Origin: Hyphomonas sp.
Lineage (GTDB): Bacteria > Pseudomonadota > Alphaproteobacteria > Caulobacterales > Hyphomonadaceae
Assembly: GCA_013791775.1 (NCBI GenBank)
Contig: VMTE01000049.1
Coordinates: 96,230 to 160,229 of the forward strand
Direction of reading: 5' to 3'
Length of the DNA: 64,000 bases
This document shows, piece by piece, positions 8,889 to 18,127 of this stretch (the first letter of the stretch is position 1; each line of letters starts with the position of its first letter). Below the pieces are notes generated by a model. It saw nothing but the letters and a program-made list of their open reading frames with translations, had not been told where the DNA came from and did not search any database. Made by a program: the position numbers and the translations under genes.

Positions 8889-10628
8889 CTACCGGACGGG
8901 CTGTCGGGCGGCGTACTGGCCCGAAGCAAAACTTAGTCCGCCGTCGCTATCGACCATGGCGGCCACGTCCGGGCCGGCGTGGGCGTAACCATCGATCCAG
9001 AGCCCACCATCGGTGGTCACCCAGGCGCGCACACGGGTTGCAGGCATTTCGGTCTCCTGTCCCACAGGCTGCAATCCGTTGATACGACCCTCGGCGTCGT
9101 AAACAATGCCAATGTCCATTGCGCCGCGCGCAAAGTCGATGCGCACCTCGGCGAAGTCACCGCTGACGGCATAGACGTGGTGGCTCCGGTAGGCCCCGAA
9201 CTGTTCGATGAACTGGCTCCAGGCACCATCCAGCGCTCCCGTCGGCAGGTTGGCGGCCATGTCCGGGCTGAAGTAGGGGGCGAGCCCGGGTTGGCCGTTT
9301 GTCGCCCAGCCGGTGATGGCCGCCTCGGCATCCGCCGCGAGCGGGCCCTCGGCGTGGACTAGTTTGGGCAGTTGCAGGGCCGACCAGTGTCCGTCCGTTT
9401 CCAGCCACAGCTGACCTTGAGCGTCGGTCTGGAGCGTAAAGCTGCGGTCTTCCGGCAAGTGGTAGGTGCCGGCTAGAGCCGGGGCCGCCATAGACGACGC
9501 GAGGGCCGGGACGGTCGCAGGGTCCCGACCGGCGGCCACGGATGAGACCACCCGGCGCAGATAGGTTTCGCTGTCCGAGAGGTTGTCGAGGTCCAGGGTG
9601 TGGTTGAGCTCGCCGAAGGTCGCGCGATGGTCTGCTGGGGTCAGGACCAGGTAACCGACCGCGCCGGGCATGGCCCCGTCGTGCGCGACTTGACGTATGC
9701 CGTCGACCTCCCGGACCAGCCAGCCGAGGGAGAAGGACTCTCCCGGTCTGCGGGTCGCGGCCACCGGGGTCCACATCCGCTCCAGGGTCTCCGGCCTGAG
9801 AATGCGACCTGACATCAGGGCCTCGCTCCATTGAAGCAGACCTTCCGGAGTCGCCCGGACGCCGCCGGCGCTGAACATCTGGCTTGGATGGATGACCGGG
9901 GCGGAGGCGAAGCTGTCGCCATGTCGCTCGAACGCCGTCGCGTCCGGATAGCCCGGCAGGTCACGGCACAGACAGAAGGCGTCCGAGACTCCGGCCGGGG
10001 CCAGAACCAGATCGTCCAGCGCTTGATAGTAGGGCGTGACGGTCACGACATTGATGATGCGTCCCAGCAGGATATAGCCGGAGTTCGAATAGCCGTAGCG
10101 GGCGCCGGGTTCGAACAGCAAGGGCGCGGCGGAAAACTGGTCAATCAGGTCCGCGGTGCCGGTCGGTCGTGACAGGGCGTCGAAGTCCGGCGGCCCGTCA
10201 CCGAGCCCCTGGTCGTCTTTGAGCAGGCTGGGCACGCCGCCGGTGTGGCTGAGTAGCTGGGCGATGGTGACCCGGGCGAAGGGCCTGTCGGCATATTCCG
10301 GCAGGTAGGTCTCGACGGCGGCGGCCAGATCGATACGACCGTCCTCGACCAGTCTCATAACCGCCGTTGCGGTCAATACCTTCGTCACCGAAGCCAGCGG
10401 ATAGGCGACTCGGGTGCCATTTGCGATTTCGCCATCGGCCGAAGCTAAGCCGCGGGCGTCCACGATGCGGAGGGCTCCGTATTCGGCAGCGGCCACAACG
10501 CCCGAGAACCGACCGACCCGCGCGTCATCTGAGAGACCGGCGACAGGGTCCGCGGCAGCCTGCCCCGCTGTGGCGGCGATCATCAAGCTGGCGGAAACAA
10601 GGAGGGAAATGGTTTGGCGGCAAGACAT
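8889..10628 (-). CDS. Serine hydrolase, beta-lactamase/D-Ala-D-Ala carboxypeptidase family (S12)
   Basis: A 579-residue exported protein. The chosen ATG (10628) gives a signal peptide (SLLVSASLMIAATAGQAAA), whereas the longer frame to 10667 would place the start inside the operator palindrome. Class C/S12 motifs are present: SxxK in PLASVTKVLT, YxN in RYGYSNSGYI, and HxG in VAHDGAMPG. About 200 extra residues follow the catalytic domain, as in esterase EstB-like or Pab87-like members. The likely activity is hydrolysis of a peptide, ester or beta-lactam in the periplasm. It is the first gene of the operon with padR. Confidence 0.88.
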   Translation of the reverse strand: MSCRQTISLLVSASLMIAATAGQAAADPVAGLSDDARVGRFSGVVAAAEYGALRIVDARGLASADGEIANGTRVAYPLASVTKVLTATAVMRLVEDGRIDLAAAVETYLPEYADRPFARVTIAQLLSHTGGVPSLLKDDQGLGDGPPDFDALSRPTGTADLIDQFSAAPLLFEPGARYGYSNSGYILLGRIINVVTVTPYYQALDDLVLAPAGVSDAFCLCRDLPGYPDATAFERHGDSFASAPVIHPSQMFSAGGVRATPEGLLQWSEALMSGRILRPETLERMWTPVAATRRPGESFSLGWLVREVDGIRQVAHDGAMPGAVGYLVLTPADHRATFGELNHTLDLDNLSDSETYLRRVVSSVAAGRDPATVPALASSMAAPALAGTYHLPEDRSFTLQTDAQGQLWLETDGHWSALQLPKLVHAEGPLAADAEAAITGWATNGQPGLAPYFSPDMAANLPTGALDGAWSQFIEQFGAYRSHHVYAVSGDFAEVRIDFARGAMDIGIVYDAEGRINGLQPVGQETEMPATRVRAWVTTDGGLWIDGYAHAGPDVAAMVDSDGGLSFASGQYAARQPVR

Positions 10629-10662
10629 TCTGAGGGCCTCTCTATGACCTGCTATACGGTTA

Positions 10663-10678
10663 TACATAGTAGTATGTA
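10663..10678. promoter_or_regulatory. Inverted repeat upstream of the hydrolase-padR operon
   Basis: A perfect palindrome TACATA-GTAG-TATGTA lies 35 bp before the hydrolase ATG in an AT-rich patch. PadR-type operators contain ACAT/ATGT half-sites, so this is the best candidate for PadR autoregulation. The match is visual; binding is inferred. Confidence 0.55.
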
Positions 10679-10774
10679 AAGAGGAGGCCCTGGTGATGTC
10701 GAGTTAACTCGTGGACAGGTTCTGTGGAGGGGTGCTGTCAATCGGCCATGGGATGATCTTGGCGAGGATTATCT

Positions 10775-11233
10775 CTATCCAGACCCCGCCTGCCAGACCA
10801 CCATGCACGAATTCGACAATACAAGGGTGAGCGTATCCGTCCCGTGGAGATGACCCGCCGCTGGAACGCCGACCTCCGGCCAAGGCGCAAACGCGGTTTT
10901 TCGGGCGTGAAGATCGCCGACAAGGATCAGGAGACGCGCGTCGGGCCGGACAACGAGAGCGCGGCTCATCCCATATGCCATCTCCAACTCGCGCCACGCC
11001 TGCTCTCGACCGTGAATGATCGACATCAGCGACAGGAAGGGATGAAGGGCGAAGTCATGGCCCGCCGCTCGGAGCCGCCAGAAGCCAAGCAGCATATCCA
11101 TCATCGCTTGATTGTGGCGTCCGTCATCCCGGTCGGGGCGACCGAAGTCGCCATCCCGGAGCACGCGTCTTGCTGTGGCCTCATCCGGCGGCGCCATGAA
11201 CGCGTCGAACAGTGGGCTGTCAGTTTCAGACAT
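10775..11233 (-). CDS. Hypothetical protein
   Basis: A 152-residue soluble protein with ATG start (MSETDSPLFDAFM). Features include RLLILVGDLHARK near residue 105 and a later GHLHG. A hydrophobic strand followed by GDLHA resembles the core of ChaN/TraB- or EreA-type folds, but too little matches to name a family. It stands alone, upstream of the hydrolase operon on the same strand with about 150 bp between. Function unknown. Confidence 0.6.
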   Translation of the reverse strand: MSETDSPLFDAFMAPPDEATARRVLRDGDFGRPDRDDGRHNQAMMDMLLGFWRLRAAGHDFALHPFLSLMSIIHGREQAWRELEMAYGMSRALVVRPDARLLILVGDLHARKTAFAPWPEVGVPAAGHLHGTDTLTLVLSNSCMVVWQAGSG

Positions 11234-11729
11234 CTCTAGGCCGACCGTGACTGGACCTCGTTAAGCGGCCTCGCACACGACGATGACTCTTTGCGGCTGA
11301 TCCAGCAGGGCCGCCGTGCCATCGATTGAGGAACAGGCGGGCGAGGAACCAGCTATCAAAGCCGTGGCCAGCAGGTCGATCATTCACATACTATCCATGG
11401 GATTTCGACAGGGCCACGCCACAGCATCGCGCGAACGCCGCTATGGGTCGATTTGCGACCATGGCTTTCGACCGAAATGTAGACCTTCGGCCTCATCAGG
11501 CCGGCCAGCCGACCATGGCTGAATAGTTCTCGGCTTCATCCACGGCGGCGCACCATTCTTCCTGAATCGCAGGTCTTCGTCCGGGCGCGCCGTCTCGCCG
11601 CCGCCCCGTCTCCTGTTGCAGATACAACAGTTCTGGCCGTTTTAGGTTTTAGACCCTGGCTAAACGCCATCCTAGGATTCGTGGTGCAGAGCAGTGGCCT
11701 GAAACCCAACCCCGGCAAGGAGTCAGCCG
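11234..11729. other. 496 bp without a supported gene
   Basis: Short overlapping frames exist, but none looks like protein. The right end holds an inverted repeat CTGTTG (11613-11618) / CAACAG (11625-11630), spaced by 6 bp, roughly 100 bp before the sigma-like gene, and an AAGGAG ribosome binding site just before 11730. The palindrome may be a regulator site for that gene. The rest shows nothing clear. Confidence 0.5.
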
Positions 11730-12239
11730 ATGAAGCTCGCATTGAGCGCACCCGGCGAGCCTCTTCCGCTTGCATCCAAGACCGTGATGATTGTTGAAAA
11801 AATACTTCGCAAGGTGCGTGCCTTTGCGCGCCTGGTCATTGGCAACCGGGCGGACGCGGACGAAGTGGTCGAGGATGCCCTCATCCTGTACCTGTCCACG
11901 GATCCCGACCCCGGCCAGGCCGAGGAGTCGTGCAGCTTTCTGATCCAGGCCGTCCGGCGCCTGATGCGCACGTCCGGCGCCCCGCAGCGGCGCGGCACGG
12001 ACCTCGAGGCGGCGTTGACGCCGCTTCTGGCGATGCCGATCGAGACGCGGGAGATAGCGGCCTTGCATCTCGGCGCCGGTCTGACGGTCGATGCCGTCGC
12101 ACGCCTGCTGGAAATCACGCCGGACGAAGCCGTCGCCGGGCTGAACATGGCGCGCGCGGCCATCGGCCCGCTGGCCTTCGACGAAGCGGCCCCGGCGGCT
12201 GACGCCGCGCCGGATGCGTTCTGCCCTCCGGCGTGCTAG
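11730..12239 (+). CDS. Sigma-70 family-like (ECF-type) protein
   Basis: A 169-residue protein with a good AAGGAG site. Residues about 25-55 (VRAFARLVIGNRADADEVVE) resemble sigma region 2, and residues about 95-145 (PIETREIAALHLGAGLTVD) resemble region 4 with a helix-turn-helix. The conserved DNA-melting residues of region 2 are not obvious, so it may be a sigma-like adaptor (as in PhyR-type anti-anti-sigma proteins) instead of a working sigma factor. The histidine kinase gene starts about 50 bp later on the same strand, so they may act in one signalling route. Confidence 0.6.
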   Translation: MKLALSAPGEPLPLASKTVMIVEKILRKVRAFARLVIGNRADADEVVEDALILYLSTDPDPGQAEESCSFLIQAVRRLMRTSGAPQRRGTDLEAALTPLLAMPIETREIAALHLGAGLTVDAVARLLEITPDEAVAGLNMARAAIGPLAFDEAAPAADAAPDAFCPPAC

Positions 12240-12286
12240 GCAACGCCTCGGACACCGTTCCGGTCAGTGCCATCAGGTGTGCGCCC

Positions 12287-15007
12287 ATGCAGGAACGCGA
12301 AATCTTCTACCAGCTCAGCCCGGACCCGATGTGGGCCCAGGACCGCGAAACCCTGCGCTTTCTGGACGTCAACGACGCGGCCATAGACGTTTATGGCTAT
12401 TCCCGGGAGGAGTTCCTCTCGCGCACGTCGCTGTCCCTGCGGGCGGACGATGACACGCCGCGCCTGCTGGGAACACTTCACGCGTCCGGAGAAGGGCGCA
12501 GCGAACCGGTCATCTGCCGCCACCGCAAGAAGTCCGGCGACATCCTGGCCGTTCAGATCAGGGCGCGGGTCATCAGCTGGAAGGGCCGCCCCGCCGAACT
12601 GGTCTCGGTGCGCGACATCGGCCAGATCATTTCGGGCGAAGCCGCGCGCCTTGACCTGCATCTCCGGCAGCCGGCGCCGGACGAAGCGCGCGATCTGACG
12701 GCAACCCAGTTTGCCGAGCAGGCCAACAACCTGCGCACCGCGCAGCGCCTGATCCGGATCGGCACCTGGAAATACGAGTTCTGGTCCGGCCGGATCTTCG
12801 GCTCGCCGGAACTCCACGAAATGTACGCCGTCCCGGCAAACCCGTCGGGTGAGCCGTTCGCCACCTTCCGTGCCCGCATTCATCCGGACGACCGCGAATC
12901 GACCTCCGAAGCCTACCGGGCGTTTGTTGCCACGGGCGCGCCGGCTTTCGAGTTCGGACACCGCATCGTTCATCCGGATGGCCGCATCGTCCACATTCGC
13001 GGCGTCGGCGAATTTGCGGAAACACCCGAGGGCCGCCTCCTCACCGGCGTGGTGCAGGATGTCACCCGCCAGCTTGAGCAGGATAGCCGTCTCAGGCTGC
13101 TGGACCTGTCGGTCAGCCGCCTCAACGATGTCGTGCTGATCTTCAAGGCCGGCGGCGCGTCGGCGGACCTGCAGGCACCGATTGTCTATGTGAACCCGGC
13201 CTTCCAGCGGATCACCGGACTCGGGTTGAACGATGTTCTGGGCCAGCCCGTGTGCAGGGTGTTCCAGGAAACGGTTCCGGATGTGCCGGCCGGATTTCTG
13301 GAAGCGGCCCTGTCGCACGCCGTTTCGCTGCGGTCCGACATCCAGCTGAGGACACGCGACGGCCGCCGGGTGCCCGCCGAGATCGATCTCGTGCCGGTGC
13401 AGGGCGCGGAAAACGTATTGACCCACTGGGTCGCCATGATCCGAGACATGTCGGAAAAGCACGCCGCCGAGGCGCGGGCACGGTCCAACGAAGCGCGCTA
13501 CGAAATGCTCTCCCGCTCGACCCAGGACGTGGTCTGGGACTGGGATTTCGAAACCGGTTTGATCAACTGGAACCAGAACTTCCGCAAGATGGCCGGCAAT
13601 TCCGACGCGCCGCTGGAAGGCGCGCCGCCGTCCTCCTGGATCGACCGTCTGCACCCGGACGACCGCGAGCGGGTCGTCGAAGGCTTCTTTGCCGCCGCTG
13701 CGTGCGACGCGGATAACTGGTCGGCTGAGTACCGTTTCATGCCCGATGATGGCGGCGTCCGCTTCGTCTTCGACCGCGGCTTCGTCTCGCGCAACGCGCA
13801 GGGCGATGCCCTGCGCATGGTCGGCAGCATGGTTGACATCACCACCCAGAAGGTCGCCGAAATGCGGCTGGTGCAGGCCGAGAAACTCGAGGCGCTCGGC
13901 CAGATCACCGGCGGCGTGGCCCACGACTTCAACAACCTGCTGGCGATCATCATCGGCAATACCGAGTCCCTGCTGGACCGGATCGAGGACCACCGGTCGC
14001 GCCGCATGCTCGAACTGGTGTCGGTGGCGGCTGAGCGGGGACGCGATCTCACCGGCCGGCTGCTGGCCTTTGCACGCCGCATCCCGATGACACCCGTGCC
14101 GCTGGACCTCAACGCGTTCGTGGAGCGCAGCGCGGAACTGTTCCGCCGGACCTTCCGCTCGAATATCCGTATAGAGATCGAAACCAGCGCGTCACCGGCC
14201 AACATCGAAGCGGATTCCAGCCAGCTGGAACTGGTGCTGCTCAACCTGGCGGTCAACGCGCGCGACGCGATGCGGGAAGGGGGCACGCTGACCCTGTCGA
14301 CCCATCTGTCAGAGGAGGAAGGGCGCCGCGAAGTGGTGCTGACCGTCGCCGATAGCGGCGACGGCATGGACGCCGAGTCGCTCCGGCGCTGCCTCGAACC
14401 GTTCTACACTACCAAGCCGGTCGGCAAGGGCGTCGGCCTGGGCCTCAGTATGGCATTCGGGTTCATGGCGCAGTCCGGGGGCCGGCTGGCGATTGAATCG
14501 GTGCCGGGCAGGGGAACCTGCGTCTCGCTACATTTTCCGCTTACGGACCTTGAAGTGCCGAAGACGCCGGCTGAGGCGGATGCGGGCATGCTGGTGGGCG
14601 GCGACGAGCACATCCTTCTGGTCGAGGATGATCCCGGTGTGCGTAGCCATACCACCCAGTTGCTGGCGGATCTCGGGTACGAAGTCACGGCCAAGGTCAA
14701 CGCCGACGAGGCCATCGACTACCTGCGCGCCGGCGGCACGGCCGATCTCCTGCTGACCGATCTCGTCATGCCGGGAACGGCCGGCGTGGTGCATCTCGTG
14801 GCTGAAGCGCGGGCGCGCCTGCCCGGCATGGAAGTGCTGTATTCGTCAGGTTATCCGAAGGAACTCGTGGCCGAGGACGGGCGCCTGCCGCCGGATATCG
14901 AGTTCCTGCCGAAGCCGTACCGGCGGGCGGAACTCGCCGGCCGGCTCCGGGTGTTGCTGGACCGGCAGGGCGCCCGCGAAGCGGCCGCTCAGGAGCCGGA
15001 TGTCTGA
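12287..15007 (+). CDS. Hybrid sensor histidine kinase with four PAS domains and a receiver
   Basis: A 906-residue cytosolic kinase; I chose the ATG of MQEREIFYQLSPDPMW because it opens the first PAS domain. Order: PAS1 (about 5-115), PAS2 (about 155-255), PAS3 (about 275-390), PAS4 (about 405-515), HisKA with phospho-acceptor His546 in GGVAHDFNNLL, an HATPase domain with GDGMD and KGVGLGLSM boxes, and a C-terminal receiver with Asp825 in LLLTDLVMPG. No membrane segment is seen, so it senses a cytosolic signal, perhaps redox or a bound cofactor. It follows the sigma-like gene and converges with an OmpR-type regulator, overlapping it by 19 bp. A phosphorelay between them is possible. Confidence 0.9.
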   Translation: MQEREIFYQLSPDPMWAQDRETLRFLDVNDAAIDVYGYSREEFLSRTSLSLRADDDTPRLLGTLHASGEGRSEPVICRHRKKSGDILAVQIRARVISWKGRPAELVSVRDIGQIISGEAARLDLHLRQPAPDEARDLTATQFAEQANNLRTAQRLIRIGTWKYEFWSGRIFGSPELHEMYAVPANPSGEPFATFRARIHPDDRESTSEAYRAFVATGAPAFEFGHRIVHPDGRIVHIRGVGEFAETPEGRLLTGVVQDVTRQLEQDSRLRLLDLSVSRLNDVVLIFKAGGASADLQAPIVYVNPAFQRITGLGLNDVLGQPVCRVFQETVPDVPAGFLEAALSHAVSLRSDIQLRTRDGRRVPAEIDLVPVQGAENVLTHWVAMIRDMSEKHAAEARARSNEARYEMLSRSTQDVVWDWDFETGLINWNQNFRKMAGNSDAPLEGAPPSSWIDRLHPDDRERVVEGFFAAAACDADNWSAEYRFMPDDGGVRFVFDRGFVSRNAQGDALRMVGSMVDITTQKVAEMRLVQAEKLEALGQITGGVAHDFNNLLAIIIGNTESLLDRIEDHRSRRMLELVSVAAERGRDLTGRLLAFARRIPMTPVPLDLNAFVERSAELFRRTFRSNIRIEIETSASPANIEADSSQLELVLLNLAVNARDAMREGGTLTLSTHLSEEEGRREVVLTVADSGDGMDAESLRRCLEPFYTTKPVGKGVGLGLSMAFGFMAQSGGRLAIESVPGRGTCVSLHFPLTDLEVPKTPAEADAGMLVGGDEHILLVEDDPGVRSHTTQLLADLGYEVTAKVNADEAIDYLRAGGTADLLLTDLVMPGTAGVVHLVAEARARLPGMEVLYSSGYPKELVAEDGRLPPDIEFLPKPYRRAELAGRLRVLLDRQGAREAAAQEPDV

Positions 15008-15705
15008 ACGATCATCCGGTAGCCGGAGCCGCGCGCCGTCTGGATCGTGTCTTCCGCCTTGCGTTCCAGCTGGCCCAGCTTCGTCCGCAGGCGGCTGATA
15101 TAGGTTTCGAGCACCTTCTCACCTTCCTTGTGCGGCCGGCCAAACGCCTTGAGATAGAGTTCATCGCGCGAGACGACCCGCCCTTGTGCGTCAATCAGTG
15201 TGCCGAGCAACTGGAATTCGGCGTGGGTGAGGTCCACCTGCGCGCCGCCGTGAAGCAAGGCCCGGCGCGAGCGGTCAAATGTCACGCCGTTGATCATCAC
15301 CGGCGCGTCCGCGATCTGTGTGCCCGGTGCGCGGCGGCGAACAAGGCGCGCCACCCGCGCATGAAGTTCCTTCATGCTGAGCGGCTTCAGCACATAATCG
15401 TCGATCCCCTGATTGATCAGGTCGGCGCGGAATTCGGTGCCGCCCCATCCGGACAGGACAATGATCGGTACATCGCTGAGGCGCCGGATGTCGCTGATGA
15501 TCTGCGTGCCGGAGGCGTCCGGCAACTGCATGTCGAGGATCACGCAGTCGGCCGCCGCCAGACCGCCGGAAAACAGTACGGGCCTGAAGTCAGCATACCG
15601 CATGTAGGCATCGATTCGATCCGTCTCATCCGGCCAGCCAAGCTGGATGGTTTCGATCAGGTCTGCGTCGTCTTCTACGAGTATGATCTGCAAGGACTGC
15701 CTCAT
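14989..15705 (-). CDS. OmpR/PhoB family response regulator
   Basis: A 238-residue regulator from the ATG of MRQSLQIILVEDDADL; a TTG two codons earlier is less likely. The receiver domain has acidic residues in VEDD, phospho-acceptor Asp58 in VILDMQLPDASG and Lys107 in YVLKPLS. The C-terminal winged helix contains DLTHAEFQLLGTLI and LETYISRLRTKLG, as in OmpR/PhoB proteins. It converges on the hybrid kinase gene with overlapping 3' ends. No kinase gene is in tandem with it, so its partner may be the neighbouring hybrid kinase or an orphan elsewhere. Confidence 0.92.
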   Translation of the reverse strand: MRQSLQIILVEDDADLIETIQLGWPDETDRIDAYMRYADFRPVLFSGGLAAADCVILDMQLPDASGTQIISDIRRLSDVPIIVLSGWGGTEFRADLINQGIDDYVLKPLSMKELHARVARLVRRRAPGTQIADAPVMINGVTFDRSRRALLHGGAQVDLTHAEFQLLGTLIDAQGRVVSRDELYLKAFGRPHKEGEKVLETYISRLRTKLGQLERKAEDTIQTARGSGYRMIVQTSGS

Positions 15706-15801
15706 CAGCAATTTTGCCGCGATGCTTCGCGGCTCCCCGGGGCGAGTCTACACGCGAATCGAAACGCAAATCAATTGAAGCACGCGCCCTCGTCCGGCCG
15801 C

Positions 15802-16140
15802 TCAGGCCGGCGGCGGTTTTCGCAGCAGGCTCGTGAGCGGAGCTGTTGCGGCCTGGTCGTCACTGGAGGCGACGAACCGGGCGCCCAGCTGGTCGCCGCG
15901 TTGCCAGCGCTTCTCGCACGACCGCCGCTCGGGCACACCGGAATTGGGATTGAGGATGAGCAGGTCGAACCGGTCAGGCACCACGAACGGCGTGTTCAGC
16001 TTCACCTTGACGCCGCCGCCGGACAGGTCCCGGATTGTGACATCGTAAGTCACCTGATTCTCGCAGACAATGCGCGCGCCTTTCAGCGCCCGTTGGCGCT
16101 GAAACTTCCGGGGAAACTGGGCGTCAGGCTCCGTCATCAT
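15802..16140 (-). CDS. PilZ domain protein
   Basis: A 112-residue single-domain PilZ protein. The c-di-GMP binding motif is seen as RQRALKGARI near residue 16 (RxxxR type) followed by DLSGGGVKVKL ((D/N)xSxxG). Such proteins bind cyclic di-GMP and change motility, adhesion or a secretion partner. It is the last of three minus-strand genes in this area, with 96 bp to the response regulator. A GGDEF-EAL enzyme is encoded further on at 50447. Confidence 0.85.
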   Translation of the reverse strand: MMTEPDAQFPRKFQRQRALKGARIVCENQVTYDVTIRDLSGGGVKVKLNTPFVVPDRFDLLILNPNSGVPERRSCEKRWQRGDQLGARFVASSDDQAATAPLTSLLRKPPPA

Positions 16141-16285
16141 GTTTCACTTGGTTTCAACCGCCGCGACACGCCGCGACCTGGATACTCAACCAAGCATTAA
16201 TCGTACCACAGGTCTGGTTAAGACTTCGTCTCTTGATCCGCCGAAGCTGTAGGTCCGTCAACAGGATGGGCAGATTTCAGAAAAT

Positions 16286-16313
16286 GAGCCGGTGCTTGGG
16301 CAAGCACCGGCTC
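16286..16313 (-). terminator. Rho-independent terminator of efp
   Basis: A perfect 12-bp stem (GAGCCGGTGCTT, loop GGGC, AAGCACCGGCTC) is followed on the minus strand by CATTTTC. It lies about 90 bp past the efp stop. Confidence 0.75.
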
Positions 16314-16399
16314 GGAGTACAGATGGAGAAGCTCGTAGGCTTCAGGATGTCTATGCGCGGGGGCGCACAAGGGTTCCCACCGCCGCAAAAAAACCGCGC

Positions 16400-16972
16400 C
16401 TAGTCCTTGGCGCGTTCCATGTAACTGCCGTCCTCGGTGTTCACGATCACGCGTGTGCCGACGCCGATATGGGCGGGCACCATGATGCGTGCGCCATTGT
16501 CCAGCTTCGCCGGCTTGTAGGAGCCCGACGCCGTCTGGCCTTTGACGACCGGTTCGGTCTCCACGATCTCGGCCGTGATGCGCGCGGGCAGGGTGAGCGA
16601 GACGGCCTCGCCGTTGAACATCTGCAGGATGACCGTCATGTTTTCCTGCAGGTAATGGGCGCTGTCGCCGAGCATCGCCGCCGGAACCACAACCTGCTCG
16701 TAATTGGCCGAGTTCATGAAGACGTAGTTTTCGCCTTCCATGTACAGGTAGGAGTGATCGACTTCCTCGACATAGGCCCGCTCGACCTTGTCGGATGTCT
16801 TGTAAGTATTGGAAATCTTGATGCCGTCCGAGATGCGGCGCATGTCGATCGTGGTGGTCGGCGTGCCTTTGCCGGGGCGGAAGGATTCCGCCTTGAGCAC
16901 GACGTAGAGCTGACCGTCGGTGTATTCGATGATGTTGCCTTTGCGGATATCCGCAGCGATTTCAACGGCCAT
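16400..16972 (-). CDS. efp: Elongation factor P
   Basis: A 190-residue protein with the three beta-barrel domains of EF-P, of normal family length. EF-P enters the ribosomal E site and relieves stalling on polyproline. The modified residue is Lys35 in the loop RPGKGTPTT. The neighbouring divergent epmA-epmB genes encode the (R)-beta-lysylation enzymes that act on this lysine, so the complete modification route is present except for the optional hydroxylase EpmC. The stop is followed by a T-run and then a strong terminator. Confidence 0.97.
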   Translation of the reverse strand: MAVEIAADIRKGNIIEYTDGQLYVVLKAESFRPGKGTPTTTIDMRRISDGIKISNTYKTSDKVERAYVEEVDHSYLYMEGENYVFMNSANYEQVVVPAAMLGDSAHYLQENMTVILQMFNGEAVSLTLPARITAEIVETEPVVKGQTASGSYKPAKLDNGARIMVPAHIGVGTRVIVNTEDGSYMERAKD

Positions 16973-17083
16973 GGGGCGTTCCTGAGTTGCGAGAGCGAAA
17001 GCGCCGCTATATACCGCCTCCGCGCCATTTGGCCAGCCATCGCGGCACTGGCCGGAGCTGGTATCGCCCTACGGGAGCCGCCC

Positions 17084-18127
17084 CTGACCGCCGACACGTC
17101 TTCCTGGTGGTCGCCCGAGGCCCATGCCCGCCGCCGTGGCTACTTGTTGGCGCGCGGCGCCATCAAGGCCGCGCTGCGCGCCTGGTACGCGTCCGAAGGC
17201 TTCACCGAGACCGAATGCGGCCAGCTGCAGGTCTCGCCGGGCAACGAGGCGCACCTGCACGGCTTTGAAACCGCCTTCGAGGCTGAAAACGGCGCCCGCA
17301 CGCCGCTCTACCTGAACACCTCGCCCGAATTTGCCATGAAGAAGCTGCTCGCCGCCGGCGAGACGCGCATCTTCGATTTCGCCCGCGCCTTCCGCAACCG
17401 GGAAACCGGTGTGCGCCATGCGCCGGAGTTCACGATGCTGGAATGGTACCGGGCGAATGAGACCATCGAAGCGGTGATGGCCGACAGCGCCGCGCTCGCC
17501 CGCCTCGCCGCCGAGGCCGCCGGAACCCGCAGCCTCGCCTTCCGGGGCGCCGTCTGCGATCCCTTTGCCGAGCCGGAAGTTCTGACCCTCACCGGCGCCT
17601 TCGCCCGCCATGCCGGCATCGACCTCGAACCCGTCCTCACCGATGCCGCCGGCCTCGCCGCCGCCGCCCGCAAGGCCGGCATCGAAACCGCGCCGGGTGC
17701 CAGCTGGACCGACGTGTTCTCCGCCGTGCTCGTCACCCGGATCGAACCGAAACTGGGGCAGGGGCGTCTCACCTTCCTGCACCGCTATCCCGTCAGCGAA
17801 GCCGCCCTCTCCCGTCCGTATCCGGAAGATCCGCGCTTTGCCGAGCGTTTCGAGCTCTATGCCTGCGGCGTCGAACTAGCCAACGGCTACCGCGAGCTGA
17901 CCGATGCTGCCGCCCTGCGCGCCCGTCAGGTGGCCGAGATGGACCTCAAGCAGCAGGTCTACGGCGCGCGCTATCCGCTCGACGAAGACTTCATTGCCGC
18001 CGTCGCCGCCATGCCGGAGGCGAGCGGGGTCGCTCTCGGCTTCGACCGTCTGGTGATGCTCGCCGCCCATGCGCCGCAGATATCCGATGTCATCTGGACG
18101 CCGCTGCCTGTAGGAGTGCGGCCATGA
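17084..18127 (+). CDS. epmA: EF-P--(R)-beta-lysine ligase EpmA (GenX/PoxA)
   Basis: A class II lysyl-tRNA-synthetase-like protein of about 347 residues lacking the tRNA-binding domain, as in EpmA. It activates (R)-beta-lysine and attaches it to EF-P Lys35. Motif 2 is seen as ARAFRNRETGVRHAPEFTML, and motif 3 near the end as SGVALGFDRLVML. Homology begins at SSWWSPEAHARRRGYL, but no ATG, GTG or TTG is in frame just before it. CTG 17084 is preceded by ACGGGAG with a 6-bp gap and is the best start. The frame is open far upstream across efp, which is not coding for this protein. The stop overlaps epmB by ATGA. Confidence 0.9.
   Translation: MTADTSSWWSPEAHARRRGYLLARGAIKAALRAWYASEGFTETECGQLQVSPGNEAHLHGFETAFEAENGARTPLYLNTSPEFAMKKLLAAGETRIFDFARAFRNRETGVRHAPEFTMLEWYRANETIEAVMADSAALARLAAEAAGTRSLAFRGAVCDPFAEPEVLTLTGAFARHAGIDLEPVLTDAAGLAAAARKAGIETAPGASWTDVFSAVLVTRIEPKLGQGRLTFLHRYPVSEAALSRPYPEDPRFAERFELYACGVELANGYRELTDAAALRARQVAEMDLKQQVYGARYPLDEDFIAAVAAMPEASGVALGFDRLVMLAAHAPQISDVIWTPLPVGVRP

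Noticed and set aside
12236-13993. Minus-strand frame of 585 codons antisense to the hybrid kinase
   Set aside because: The plus strand encodes clear PAS and HisKA domains. The antisense product has no domain and a typical shadow composition.
16292-17083. Upstream extension of the epmA frame across efp
   Set aside because: EF-P is encoded on the other strand over the same bases, and the extension has no homology to EpmA family members, which start near SSWW.
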